NCBI GenBank assembly: GCA_947494325.1
Contig: CANLUS010000001.1
Coordinates: forward strand, 558,001 to 622,000
Direction of reading: 5' to 3'
Origin: an uncultured Flavobacteriaceae bacterium
GTDB lineage: Bacteria; Bacteroidota; Bacteroidia; Flavobacteriales; Flavobacteriaceae
DNA: 64,000 bases
The number at the start of each line of letters is the position of its first letter. The stretch's first letter is position 1. Shown piece after piece: positions 37,071 to 46,085 of the stretch. Position numbers and translations under genes: made by a program. The notes beneath the pieces are model-generated. The model saw only the letters and a program-made list of their open reading frames with translations, searched no databases and was not told the DNA's origin.

Positions 37071-37853
37071 TCATTTTATATTTATGTGAAAAGAATCCAT
37101 ATCGTTCAAAAATTGTAGTTTCTCTCTTGTTTTTTCAAGATGCTTTGCACTAAGCGTTACAATTTCGGTCATTTCGGATGAAATCGGAATATTGGAAACT
37201 TTTTCTCCTAAGCTATTATAAGCAGCTGAATGCCCAATATATTCATGCTTATTAATATCGAACCCTACTCGATTCACACCTATACAATAGGTCATGTTTT
37301 CGATAGCCCGAGCTTTTAGTAAAGCGTCCCATGCTGCTATTCTAGGTTTTGGCCAATTGGCCACATACAATAAGAGATCATAATCATCGACATTTCTCGC
37401 CCATACCGGAAAACGTAAATCGTAACAAATTAAAGGGCAGATGTTCCATCCTTTGTAGTGTAAAATTAACTTTTCAGTTCCAGATGTATAAATTTTATGT
37501 TCTCCAGCCAAGGTAAAAGAGTGACGTTTATCATAGGTTTTTATTTCTCCTGAGGGATACACAAAAACTAATCGATTATAAAAATGCTCATTTTCTTTAA
37601 TAATTAAGCTCCCCGTAATTGCGCAATCCTTTTGATTTGCAAAGTTTTTCATCCATAAAATAGTTTCACCATCCATCGATTCGGCTACAGCATTCGGGTT
37701 CATAGTAAAACCTGTGCTAAACATTTCAGGTAAAATAATGAGATCAACTGATTCAAAAATTGCGTCAATTTTTTCAGAAAAATAAGCTCTGTTTTGCTTG
37801 GGATTTTCCCAGGCTAAATTTGCTTGAATTATGACTGTTTTTAAATCTTTCAT
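37071..37853 (-). CDS. Nitrilase-family amidohydrolase (omega-amidase-like)
   Basis: A 260-residue carbon-nitrogen hydrolase. The catalytic triad is visible: Glu in ILPEMFSTGF near 43, Lys in YDKRHSF near 105 and Cys in PLICYDLRFPVW near 139. The spacing and the MFSTGFTMNP motif match YafV/omega-amidase enzymes, which hydrolyse alpha-ketoglutaramate and similar amides. It is cytoplasmic. It lies 3 bases after the upstream EEP nuclease gene and is probably co-transcribed. Its link to the nuclease locus may be accidental. Confidence 0.92.
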   Translation of the reverse strand: MKDLKTVIIQANLAWENPKQNRAYFSEKIDAIFESVDLIILPEMFSTGFTMNPNAVAESMDGETILWMKNFANQKDCAITGSLIIKENEHFYNRLVFVYPSGEIKTYDKRHSFTLAGEHKIYTSGTEKLILHYKGWNICPLICYDLRFPVWARNVDDYDLLLYVANWPKPRIAAWDALLKARAIENMTYCIGVNRVGFDINKHEYIGHSAAYNSLGEKVSNIPISSEMTEIVTLSAKHLEKTREKLQFLNDMDSFHINIK

Positions 37854-37856
37854 GAT

Positions 37857-38903
37857 TTATTCTTTATCTTTTATGAGGTAAATATACACAGGAAAATGAT
37901 CACTATAGCCTCCCTGATAAGTATTATAATGATAACTTCTAAACGGATAGTTTTTAAAAGGTCCTTTCTCTGTAATCAAGTATTTTTTATTATAAATTCC
38001 AGCTTTATAAAAACGATATGAAGCATTCTCTTTCTCTAGCAAAGGTTGCGAAACTATAATTTGATCAAATAAAAATAACTGGTCTCTATAAACTAAGGTA
38101 TTCATTCCTCTTCGATGCATATTTGCCATTGGGTTATATAGGCCAACACTCTTTTTAACAGCCGCTTTTTTTTCCTTTGCATTGAGTGTTTTTTTAATAC
38201 TCGGACTGTCAGGGTCATCATTCAAATCTCCCATTGTAATTATTTTGGCCTGTTCATTTATTGTTTGTAAAGAGTCAATAATTTTATTGTTGAGATTGGC
38301 AGCCGCTATTCGAAATGGACGACTTTTTGCTTCTCCTCCGCTCCTCGATGGCCAATGGTTTACAATAATGTGAATTAAATCATCATCAAGTAACCCCGAA
38401 ACAACCAATTGATCTCTGGTGTAATCTCGCATCCCATTTTCTTTAAATAATAACAATTCATGTTTATTATAGTTCAAAGGTTTGAAATATTTTCTTCGAT
38501 ATAACAACGCCACATCAATGCCTCTTTCATCGGGAGAATCGAAATGAATAATGTCATACTGCATATCTTTAAGTTTATCAGAGGCCACCAAGTCTTTCAA
38601 TACTTTGTAATTCTCTACTTCACACACACCGATTATTGCAGGGCTAACCCCCGATTGTTCCATTCCAATCTCACTCAATACACGACTCAGTTTGTCAATC
38701 TTATCCCAATAAATCTTTGAGGTATATTTATCTTTTCCATCAGGAGTTCTGTCATCATCGAACTTTTTAGGATCATTAATCGTGTCAAATAAATTCTCAA
38801 CATTGTAAAATGCAATCGTTCGAATATCAAATTTGTCTCCTTGGCCATAAGAAAGACATATCGATAATAAGAATATGGTGGAAATCAACTTTTTAATAGG
38901 CAT
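37857..38903 (-). CDS. Secreted endonuclease/exonuclease/phosphatase family protein
   Basis: A 348-residue EEP-fold phosphodiesterase with a signal peptide (1-20, cut near SYGQ). The catalytic residues are present: Asn and Glu region FYNVENLFDT, Glu in GVCEVEN, His in VNHWPSR, Asp/Asn in GDLNDDPDSPS and the late SDHFPVY. The family includes DNases, RNases and phosphatases; a secreted nuclease is most likely here. It is divergent from the second TonB receptor, with about 150 bases between. A paralogue without a signal peptide is at 45046. The nitrilase gene follows after 3 bases. Confidence 0.92.
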   Translation of the reverse strand: MPIKKLISTIFLLSICLSYGQGDKFDIRTIAFYNVENLFDTINDPKKFDDDRTPDGKDKYTSKIYWDKIDKLSRVLSEIGMEQSGVSPAIIGVCEVENYKVLKDLVASDKLKDMQYDIIHFDSPDERGIDVALLYRRKYFKPLNYNKHELLLFKENGMRDYTRDQLVVSGLLDDDLIHIIVNHWPSRSGGEAKSRPFRIAAANLNNKIIDSLQTINEQAKIITMGDLNDDPDSPSIKKTLNAKEKKAAVKKSVGLYNPMANMHRRGMNTLVYRDQLFLFDQIIVSQPLLEKENASYRFYKAGIYNKKYLITEKGPFKNYPFRSYHYNTYQGGYSDHFPVYIYLIKDKE

Positions 38904-38923
38904 AGCTAGAAATAATAAGTAGT

Positions 38924-38931
38924 CAAAAGTA
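38924..38931 (-). promoter_or_regulatory. -7 element of the secreted EEP gene
   Basis: TACTTTTG on the minus strand, 20 bases before the ATG at 38903. CAA sites 10 and 15 bases further upstream are not well spaced as the upstream box. Confidence 0.5.
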
Positions 38932-39056
38932 ACAACAATTTCAACGCAAAAAATATTATTTTAAAAAATATAGCCTTTCTATCTTAGAAAATAAATACTG
39001 CTTTCATTTGGCAGCAAACGGCTCTTTTTTTGTAAAACTAATCTTGTCATTGATTT

Positions 39057-41786
39057 ATGAAAAAATGCGTTATACCGCTTGTGATCTCCTTTTTAATAAG
39101 TATGAATCTTAATGCACAACTTGTAAATAATGTAAAAGGCACTGTCTTGAGTTCAGAAACAAAATTACCCCTTTCAAATGTTGTAGTAGCCATTGATAAA
39201 ACAAGTATTTCGCATCGTACTGATAGAAATGGTAATTTCAATTTATCACATATCCCTAATGGTAACGTTGTGGTTAGAATTTCCTTTAAAGGATATGAGT
39301 CTCAATATTTTCCAATTATCTTAAAGCAAGGAACGATCATAGATTTAGGAACTATCTTTCTATCGAATTATCACATAGAACTTCAGGAAAACGAAGGTTC
39401 TATTACATTAACAGAAGACGATCTTAACAACGATAGAGGAGAATCTGAAAACACGACTGGTATTCTCCAAGCATCCAGAGATATCTTTCAAAATAAAGCA
39501 GCCTTTGACTGGGGACAAGCTTTTTTCAGAATTCGCGGTTATGGATCTGAAAACGCCGTTGTTCTACTTAATGGTATTTCAATGAATAAACTATTCAATG
39601 GTAGACCTGATTGGAATAATTGGGGAGGCCTCAACGATGCCACCCGCAATCAGCAATTAACACCAGGTTTGAGTACATCGACGCATAACTTTGGAGGAAT
39701 CTTAGGAAGCTCTAATATTTCAACAAGAGCTTCTAAATATCGATCAGGGCTAAGGGTTACTAGTTCTTATTCTAATCGCACTTATGCAGGTCGCGGTATG
39801 ATAACCTATAACTCAGGCATACAAAAAAACGGATTCGCCTATAGTCTTTCTAGCTCAAGGAGGTGGGGTAATCAAGGCTTTATTAATGGTACTGTGTATG
39901 ATGCTATCGGGTTTTTCGCAGCGGTCGAGTATCTTATTAATGAACATAACAGTTTAAATATTACCGCACTTTTCACCCCCAATAGAAGAGGGCAGGTAGC
40001 TGCAATTACATCACGTGTTTTTAATGAATTAGGCAGAAGGTACAATCCGTATTGGGGAATTCAAGATGGTACAATTAGAAATTCTAGAATTAGAAAGATA
40101 AAAGAACCCATTTTTCAATTAAATTATTTTCATGACAATGAAAATACAACCTTGTCAATTGGTGCGAGCTACCAAATAGGAAGTCAAAGTCGAAGTCGCT
40201 TGGATTATATAAATGCGCCCAATCCGAACCCGAATTACTGGCGATATCTTCCAACAATATCTGAAAAACCTCAGATCGATTGGCAGCGAATCTATGATGC
40301 AAATACCACAATCAGTAATATCAATAGCGCAGGGCAAGCTAGATACATACTTTACGAAGATCGAACCGAAGATAATGTGCTCTCTTTAAACATGACCTTA
40401 AATAAAAGACTCACACCATTTCTTACCATGGATATTGGTAGTACCTATAAAGATCTTTCCTCTAACAATTTTGGCAATCCAATCGACCTATTAGGAGCCG
40501 AGTATTATTCGGACTCAAATCAATTCTCACTAGTAAATGGTGAACCATCAAAGAACGATGTGCTAGGTGAATTAAACAAAGGGCTAGGAGAAAAGATTAA
40601 ATACCACTATAATCTTACCTCGAATGAATTAAACACTTTTACTCAACTACGTTTCAATTTTAAAAAGACCGATTTCTTTATTAGTGGATCATATATCAAT
40701 ACTTGGCATCAAAGAGATGGGTATTTCATGAATCAACTTTTTGAAGATACTTCGCTAGGTAAAAGCGATAAACTCACATTTACAGATTTAGGAATAAAAG
40801 GAGGGTTCACTTATAAAATAACAGGAAAGCATTTAGTAACCGTAAATGCAGGATATCTTTCTAAAGCGCCTGTAATTCGCAACTCTTTTGTCAACATAAG
40901 AGAAAATAATTTGCAAGTTCCTGATCTTTTAAGTGAAAAAATACTAAGCTCTGAGGCGACATATACGTTAAGATCTTCAAATCTAAAGGCAAAAGTCACG
41001 GGATATTTTACCGAGTTCAAAAATGGAACAGATATTAATTTCCTTTTTGCGCAAATCGGATCTGGATCAGATTTTTTTCAAGAAGTGGTTACCAACATTC
41101 ATAAAAGACATTTTGGAGGAGAACTTGGCGTTGAATATCAAGCGAATTCCTCCGTAAAAATTATTGCTGCCGCAGCTTTCGGTCAACATACCTATGCCAG
41201 TAATGCCAACGTCGCTATCAATTTCGACACTGCCGGGTTCAATGATGACCTTATTAATACCTCTGGGTTCAAAAATTTAGGCCAAACTTATATTAAAGAT
41301 CTCAAAATAGCGAATGGTCCTCAACAGGCATACTCCTTAGGAATTACTTATAGAGACTCTAAATCCTGGTGGATAGGAGCAACTATGAATTATCTTTCAA
41401 ATGCTTATGTAGATGTTTCCACGATTTCAAGAACAAATGATTTCTTTAATAATCCTAATGATCGATTCAATCATCCATTCGAAGATATTGACACCAATCT
41501 TGCTAAACAACTATTAAAACAAGAAGCATTTCAAGGGTTCTATTTATTAAACTTTACTGGAGGTAAATCTTGGCGTGTCAAAGGTAAATACATCAGTTTA
41601 TTCGTAAGTATTAATAATGCCTTTGATCAAATTTACAAGACCGGCGGTTATGAACAGTCTCGCACGGCCAATTACGCTAGTCTAATCGAAGATAGGTCAG
41701 AAGGTGATGATCGGCGGAATTTTGGAAATAAATACTGGTACGGACTTGGTAGGACTTATTTTTTGAATCTAGCAATTAATTTATAA
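39057..41786 (+). CDS. TonB-dependent receptor, second in the nuclease locus
   Basis: A 909-residue outer-membrane importer. Signal peptide 1-21; CarboxypepD_reg-like domain about 27-105 (VKGTVLSSETKLPLSNVVV); plug about 125-235 with FFRIRGYGSENAVVLLNGI and GGILGSSNIS; the remainder is a beta barrel ending in FLNLAINL. The plug is unlike a typical siderophore receptor. It is followed after 10 bases by the DUF5689/LTD protein and flanked by two EEP nuclease genes, one divergent upstream and one convergent further down. I infer that it imports products of nucleic-acid cleavage. Confidence 0.93.
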   Translation: MKKCVIPLVISFLISMNLNAQLVNNVKGTVLSSETKLPLSNVVVAIDKTSISHRTDRNGNFNLSHIPNGNVVVRISFKGYESQYFPIILKQGTIIDLGTIFLSNYHIELQENEGSITLTEDDLNNDRGESENTTGILQASRDIFQNKAAFDWGQAFFRIRGYGSENAVVLLNGISMNKLFNGRPDWNNWGGLNDATRNQQLTPGLSTSTHNFGGILGSSNISTRASKYRSGLRVTSSYSNRTYAGRGMITYNSGIQKNGFAYSLSSSRRWGNQGFINGTVYDAIGFFAAVEYLINEHNSLNITALFTPNRRGQVAAITSRVFNELGRRYNPYWGIQDGTIRNSRIRKIKEPIFQLNYFHDNENTTLSIGASYQIGSQSRSRLDYINAPNPNPNYWRYLPTISEKPQIDWQRIYDANTTISNINSAGQARYILYEDRTEDNVLSLNMTLNKRLTPFLTMDIGSTYKDLSSNNFGNPIDLLGAEYYSDSNQFSLVNGEPSKNDVLGELNKGLGEKIKYHYNLTSNELNTFTQLRFNFKKTDFFISGSYINTWHQRDGYFMNQLFEDTSLGKSDKLTFTDLGIKGGFTYKITGKHLVTVNAGYLSKAPVIRNSFVNIRENNLQVPDLLSEKILSSEATYTLRSSNLKAKVTGYFTEFKNGTDINFLFAQIGSGSDFFQEVVTNIHKRHFGGELGVEYQANSSVKIIAAAAFGQHTYASNANVAINFDTAGFNDDLINTSGFKNLGQTYIKDLKIANGPQQAYSLGITYRDSKSWWIGATMNYLSNAYVDVSTISRTNDFFNNPNDRFNHPFEDIDTNLAKQLLKQEAFQGFYLLNFTGGKSWRVKGKYISLFVSINNAFDQIYKTGGYEQSRTANYASLIEDRSEGDDRRNFGNKYWYGLGRTYFLNLAINL

Positions 41787-41796
41787 CAAGAAAGTC

Positions 41797-43809
41797 ATGA
41801 AATCAAACAAAAAATTTGAAATTCCATTTTTAGTTATTATATGTGCTTTACTTTGTCATAACTGCGTCAAAAGTGATGATTTCGATATACCTCAAACTGC
41901 TTGTTCAGATGCTATTGTTGCAACGAAAACAATAGATGCTATTTTCAATATTGCAACTACAGAAGTAAAAAAATATACGAGTGGTGATGTTATTGAAGGT
42001 TTCGTTATTTCTAGTGATCAAGAGGGCAATTTTTTTAAAAATATTTCTGTCCAAACCTTAGATGGAGCAATAGGTTTAACAGTTCCAATAGATCAAACAG
42101 ATTTATACACACTTTACAATCCTGGCAGAAAAGTATTGATTCAATTACAAGGTCAATATATTCAACTCGATGATAACATGTTGGAAATAGGAAGTTTATT
42201 TATAGATAATTTTCAAAATGAACAGGTAGGTAGAATCGCAAATCCGGCCTTCGAAAATATCGTGCTAAAATCATGTGAAACCGTTGACGAAGAACAGTTG
42301 ATAAACAATATCAATATTAACCAAATCAAAGATTCTCATTTACACACCCTAGTAGAACTAAGTGACGTGCAATTTGTTCAAGCGTCAATTGGCAAACGAT
42401 TTTACGAAAGTGATGACAATATTTCGAACGGTACAAATCATCTTATTCAAGATGCCAGCGGAGCTTCTCTTATTTTTAGAACAAGTGCTTTTGCGAACTT
42501 TGCGCAATTGAAAGTTCCAGAAGGCAATGGCACTATTCGAGGTGTTCTTACAAAATCTAAAGGTATGTATCAATTAATTCCGAGAACCACAGAAGATTTC
42601 AAATTAAGCAAAGAACGAATCCGTGTAGGTTTTGCCGATGTGATCACTGGTTCTCAAATAACAATTAACGATCTAAGAAAATTATATAATGGCACCAATA
42701 CTACTATTACTGAAGAAATTTTTATTGAAGGAATAGTTACCTTATCGGGGTTTGAAACCAACAATATTTCGAGTAAAAATGCTTTCATACAGGATGGTAC
42801 CGGAGCCATTTCTTTAAGTCTATTAGCCAACAATACATTAGAAGAAGGAATGCTGCTTAAAATAGGGGTACAGGGTTTATTACTAAGTAAATATAAAGGA
42901 TTACTCGAAGTTGAAGTCACCCAGAATCAAGATATCCAATTCATCAATGAAAACCAGATCCTTCCAGATCCTTTGTTGATCACTATTGAAGATTTATTAA
43001 GCGATGCGTTTCAATCACAATTGGTGAAAATTGATAGTGTTCAGTTCGAAAATGAGAATGGTACATACAGTGGATCTCAAATAATTACCGACTGCCTTAG
43101 TACAGCGAATCTAAGAACAAACAGCGAGGCCTCATTTTCTAACAATCCTTATCCATCAGGAAACGGAACAATTGTTGGTATTGCAACTCACGAAAATTCA
43201 GCACAACTATTACTAAGAGATGAAACTGATGTCATAGATTTAAATCAAGAGCGTTGTACAATAAGTACAGAACCAATCACCACCATTTTCTTTTCAGAAC
43301 TGGCAGATCCAAATAACAATTCAGCAGCCAGGTTCATTGAAATATACAATTCTGGAACTGAAAGTGTCAACTTACGTAATTGGCAAATAAAAAGGTTTAC
43401 CAATGCAAATACAACCTCTACAGTTTCCATCGATTTATCGGGCTCAATTATTAGTCCAAATCAAGCCTTTGTCATTGCTTCAAATGCCGTCGAATTTGAA
43501 AATATATATGGTTTTGCTCCTAACTTAGCAGCTGGTACTGGAAGTCCCGCAGATTCTAATGGAGATGACAATTTAGTCTTAATAGATCCTAATGGAGCCA
43601 TCATCGATATTTTTGGTGTCATAGGAGAAGATGGGTCTAATACCAATCATGAATTTGAAGATGGTAGAGCTTTAAGGAATAGCTCCATAAACCAAGGAAA
43701 TCCAATATATATCTTTTCTGAATGGCAACTATGGAATGATACGGGTGGTGCAGGTACCACTAATTTACCTCAAGATGCACCTGGAGTATTTACTCCGGGC
43801 GTAAGGTAA
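41797..43809 (+). CDS. DUF5689 and lamin-tail domain surface protein
   Basis: A 670-residue protein with a lipoprotein-like signal (Cys near 23, followed by VKSDDFD, resembling a surface-export signal). From about 30 to 255 it has a DUF5689-type region with OB-fold-like strands (GDVIEGFVISSDQEG). A second similar unit lies at about 285-400 (FIEGIVTLSGFETN). A lamin-tail domain starts near 490 with FFSELADPNNN and RFIEIYN and ends in a Gly/Pro-rich tail. Lamin-tail and OB-type units occur together in extracellular nucleases such as ExeM, but no nuclease motif is present here. It is probably the binding partner of the TonB receptor 10 bases upstream. Confidence 0.88.
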   Translation: MKSNKKFEIPFLVIICALLCHNCVKSDDFDIPQTACSDAIVATKTIDAIFNIATTEVKKYTSGDVIEGFVISSDQEGNFFKNISVQTLDGAIGLTVPIDQTDLYTLYNPGRKVLIQLQGQYIQLDDNMLEIGSLFIDNFQNEQVGRIANPAFENIVLKSCETVDEEQLINNININQIKDSHLHTLVELSDVQFVQASIGKRFYESDDNISNGTNHLIQDASGASLIFRTSAFANFAQLKVPEGNGTIRGVLTKSKGMYQLIPRTTEDFKLSKERIRVGFADVITGSQITINDLRKLYNGTNTTITEEIFIEGIVTLSGFETNNISSKNAFIQDGTGAISLSLLANNTLEEGMLLKIGVQGLLLSKYKGLLEVEVTQNQDIQFINENQILPDPLLITIEDLLSDAFQSQLVKIDSVQFENENGTYSGSQIITDCLSTANLRTNSEASFSNNPYPSGNGTIVGIATHENSAQLLLRDETDVIDLNQERCTISTEPITTIFFSELADPNNNSAARFIEIYNSGTESVNLRNWQIKRFTNANTTSTVSIDLSGSIISPNQAFVIASNAVEFENIYGFAPNLAAGTGSPADSNGDDNLVLIDPNGAIIDIFGVIGEDGSNTNHEFEDGRALRNSSINQGNPIYIFSEWQLWNDTGGAGTTNLPQDAPGVFTPGVR

Positions 43810-43820
43810 ACTTGGATATT

Positions 43821-44324
43821 TTAGAATTGTTTTGGTGGTTGCTTTTCAAAATCAGATTTATTGATAGCTTTCCCATTGATGGTTGCCGTATCCCAATCTT
43901 GGGTGATTTTCCATTGTCCATCAATCTTTTTTAAGACGATATGAAACTGTCCATAAATCGTATTTGTGCCTTCCGAACCTTTAAGCCGCATTCTATAGAA
44001 TCCTACTTCATATGAAGTCAATGCATTCGTTTTTCGACTATCAAACCAGAAGTCCAAATGAACGCTCGTTTTATTTTTCTTGTGAGTTTCAAACCGTTTT
44101 AAATTCGCTTTCTTGAAGTTGTTTTCGGTATCAATCCCACCTGGCGTTACCCTTAAAACCTCATCAGCATATAAGGAGTTTAGCGCGATTCCATCAATAC
44201 CTTCAAAGGCCTGCTGAAAAGGTTTCCAAAGCTCTTGATCGATTTCATTTTGAATACTTTTTTCATCTTGTACATAACTATTAATCATTGAAAACAACAG
44301 CATCAGAAAGCATAAATTTTGCAT
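43821..44324 (-). CDS. Secreted NTF2/DUF4440-like protein
   Basis: A 167-residue protein with a short signal peptide (about 1-17) and one NTF2-like alpha-beta domain. The first helix holds WKPFQQAFEGIDGIALNSLYADEV, then VTPGGI, and a late strand contains WKITQDWDTATING, typical of DUF4440/SnoaL-like proteins. Members bind small hydrophobic ligands or act as simple enzymes; nothing here points to one function. It converges on the DUF5689/LTD gene with 11 bases between stops. Its link to the nuclease locus is uncertain. Confidence 0.82.
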   Translation of the reverse strand: MQNLCFLMLLFSMINSYVQDEKSIQNEIDQELWKPFQQAFEGIDGIALNSLYADEVLRVTPGGIDTENNFKKANLKRFETHKKNKTSVHLDFWFDSRKTNALTSYEVGFYRMRLKGSEGTNTIYGQFHIVLKKIDGQWKITQDWDTATINGKAINKSDFEKQPPKQF

Positions 44325-44678
44325 ATTTTAAAATTTAATGAGATAACAAGTTTACATAAAAAAACAAAATATGAACACAAGCTATCTTTACTTTTTTTGA
44401 TCAATTAACCTTTGCCTAACACTTAAAAAACAGATGTCATATAAAATATTAATACATTTTAACACGCTTTCTACAAATAATGAATCGTTTCCTTATTAAT
44501 CATAACTAAACGTAGACTATTTTCTAAATTAACTATTAAAAGAGCAATATAAACCCAATGTAAACAATTATTTTATTCTATTTATTATAACGCTAAAACA
44601 ACGTTTTCATAATCCAAAAATCTCAAAATTGCTCGATCGACGATCTACCTTTGAAGTATTCATTAAAAAACTTGAATT
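44325..44678. other. Intergenic region between divergent genes (354 bases)
   Basis: Very AT-rich. It contains the -7 element TACCTTTG at 44646-44653 for the next gene and an 8-base palindrome TCGATCGA near 44633. I see no RNA gene, repeat array or convincing reading frame. Confidence 0.45.
44646..44653 (+). promoter_or_regulatory. -7 element of the gene at 44679
   Basis: TACCTTTG, a perfect TAnnTTTG match 25 bases before the ATG. Confidence 0.5.
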
Positions 44679-45011
44679 ATGAAAAAAATTAGTGCGCTTA
44701 TCATCATGTTTGCTTTAGGAACTGTGCTTTCTTTTGCTCACAACGTAAATTCTGAACCATCATCTCAACTTTCACTAGAGATCGAAAAAATGTTAGCAAA
44801 GCCTTCTTTTACTTTTTCGAAAAAAGAGATAAAAGCAACTGTTCTTTTAACATTGAATAACGATTCTGAAATCGTCATTATCGAAGTAAAAACCGATAAT
44901 AGGTTAGTAAAGTCTTTTGTAAAAAGTAGGTTGAACTACAAAAAGATTAAAAACAACACAATTGAAAAAGGTAAAATCTATAAAATGCCTTTAACTATTT
45001 TAGAAAGCTAA
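44679..45011 (+). CDS. Small secreted protein of unknown function
   Basis: A 110-residue exported protein. A signal peptide covers about residues 1-20 (ALGTVLSFA). The mature part has a beta-strand pattern, KATVLLTLNNDSEIVIIEV, and ends with LNYKKIK...YKMPLTIL. I recall comparable short proteins in Flavobacteriaceae that look like a reduced TonB C-terminal domain, but no functional name is justified. It has its own promoter and terminator, so it is a single-gene unit, between the nuclease locus genes. Confidence 0.78.
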   Translation: MKKISALIIMFALGTVLSFAHNVNSEPSSQLSLEIEKMLAKPSFTFSKKEIKATVLLTLNNDSEIVIIEVKTDNRLVKSFVKSRLNYKKIKNNTIEKGKIYKMPLTILES

Positions 45012-45040
45012 TGAGAAGCTTATTATTTGAATTAAGTGTG

Positions 45041-45066
45041 CCCTTTCAATTTTGGAAGGGTTTTTT
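45041..45066 (+). terminator. Intrinsic terminator of the gene at 44679
   Basis: CCCTTTC pairs with GGAAGGG (one T-G pair), a 6-base loop and six T. The stem overlaps the stop and last codons of the convergent EEP gene. Confidence 0.65.
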
Positions 45067-46011
45067 GTTTTCTAACTTAACAAACACAGGAAAATGATCA
45101 CTAAAACCTCCCTGATGCCATTTGCCAATATAGGTTCTAAAAGGATCTCCTTTGCGTTTGCCTTTCCAAGATTTTAAAAAATGTTCTTCAAAAATTTCTG
45201 CCTGACGAAAAACGAGTCCGTTATTTTCATTAAACAATTTTTTACTAAAAATTATTTGATCGAATAAATACCAATTATCATCATGTGTTGCAGTACCCTT
45301 TCCTTTGTCATAGATTGATTCAAAAGGATTGTAAAAATCTTCTGATACTAAATGTTGTTTGATACTTGGACTATTTGGATTGTCATTAAAATCACCCATA
45401 ATTATAATATTGGGATTTTCTGTTTCAGTTTTTATTTGATCAATAACTTGATGTACTAAATTCGCCGCTTTAATCCTTTTTGGTTGCGTTTCTAAGGTAC
45501 CTTTTCTTCTCGAAGGCCAGTGATTTACTATGAAATAGGTAAGTACTCCATGCAGCTTTCCTTTTACTAATAAGACATCTCGAGAGTAATCGGGTTCACC
45601 ATCTTCGTCCATAAATATAAGAGGAAATGCCTCCGAATCTAACAACTCAAAATGCTCCTTCTGGTATAAAAGAGCAACATCTATCCCTCGCTCATCTTGC
45701 GAATCGTAATGCACAATTCCATAATGATGTTCTTCTAAGTCTTTCGCCTCTACCAAATCGGTCACAACTTTTAAGTTTTCAATTTCCGCAACACCAACTA
45801 TTACCGGTGGGTTTCCCGTTTCCTCCACTCCTATTTGTGAAATTACAGAACTCAACTTATTAATTTTTCTGTGATATCGTTTATTGTTCCAACGTTTTCG
45901 CCCTTCAGGTGTAAAATCGTCATCATGCGTCTTCGGATCGTCAACTGTATCAAACAAGTTTTCCAAATTATAAAATGCAAGTGTAAAGGTCGAATTAGAG
46001 TCGTTTTTCAA
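45046..46011 (-). CDS. Endonuclease/exonuclease/phosphatase family protein, no signal peptide
   Basis: A 321-residue EEP-fold protein, paralogous to the one at 37857. Active-site parts are FYNLENLFDT, GVAEIEN, VNHWPSR, GDFNDNPNSPS and the late SDHFPVF, all intact. Unlike the paralogue it begins directly with the catalytic domain and has no signal peptide, so it is predicted to be cytoplasmic, perhaps finishing breakdown of imported oligonucleotides. The start is TTG at 46011, inside a TACTTTG stretch; no upstream ATG would add a leader before the preceding gene region. It converges on the small secreted gene. Confidence 0.88.
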   Translation of the reverse strand: MKNDSNSTFTLAFYNLENLFDTVDDPKTHDDDFTPEGRKRWNNKRYHRKINKLSSVISQIGVEETGNPPVIVGVAEIENLKVVTDLVEAKDLEEHHYGIVHYDSQDERGIDVALLYQKEHFELLDSEAFPLIFMDEDGEPDYSRDVLLVKGKLHGVLTYFIVNHWPSRRKGTLETQPKRIKAANLVHQVIDQIKTETENPNIIIMGDFNDNPNSPSIKQHLVSEDFYNPFESIYDKGKGTATHDDNWYLFDQIIFSKKLFNENNGLVFRQAEIFEEHFLKSWKGKRKGDPFRTYIGKWHQGGFSDHFPVFVKLENKKPFQN

Positions 46012-46060
46012 AGTATAAATTTATATGAGTTCGAAAAGTACAAAAAATCAACAAACTTCA

Positions 46061-46068
46061 TACCTTTG
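46061..46068 (+). promoter_or_regulatory. hflX -7 element
   Basis: TACCTTTG, a perfect TAnnTTTG match 17 bases before the hflX ATG. Confidence 0.55.
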
Positions 46069-46085
46069 CTGCTAGGTTAACTATT

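Noticed and set aside
44633-44642. TCGATCGA palindrome as an operator
   Set aside because: An 8-base palindrome is too short and no second copy was noticed.
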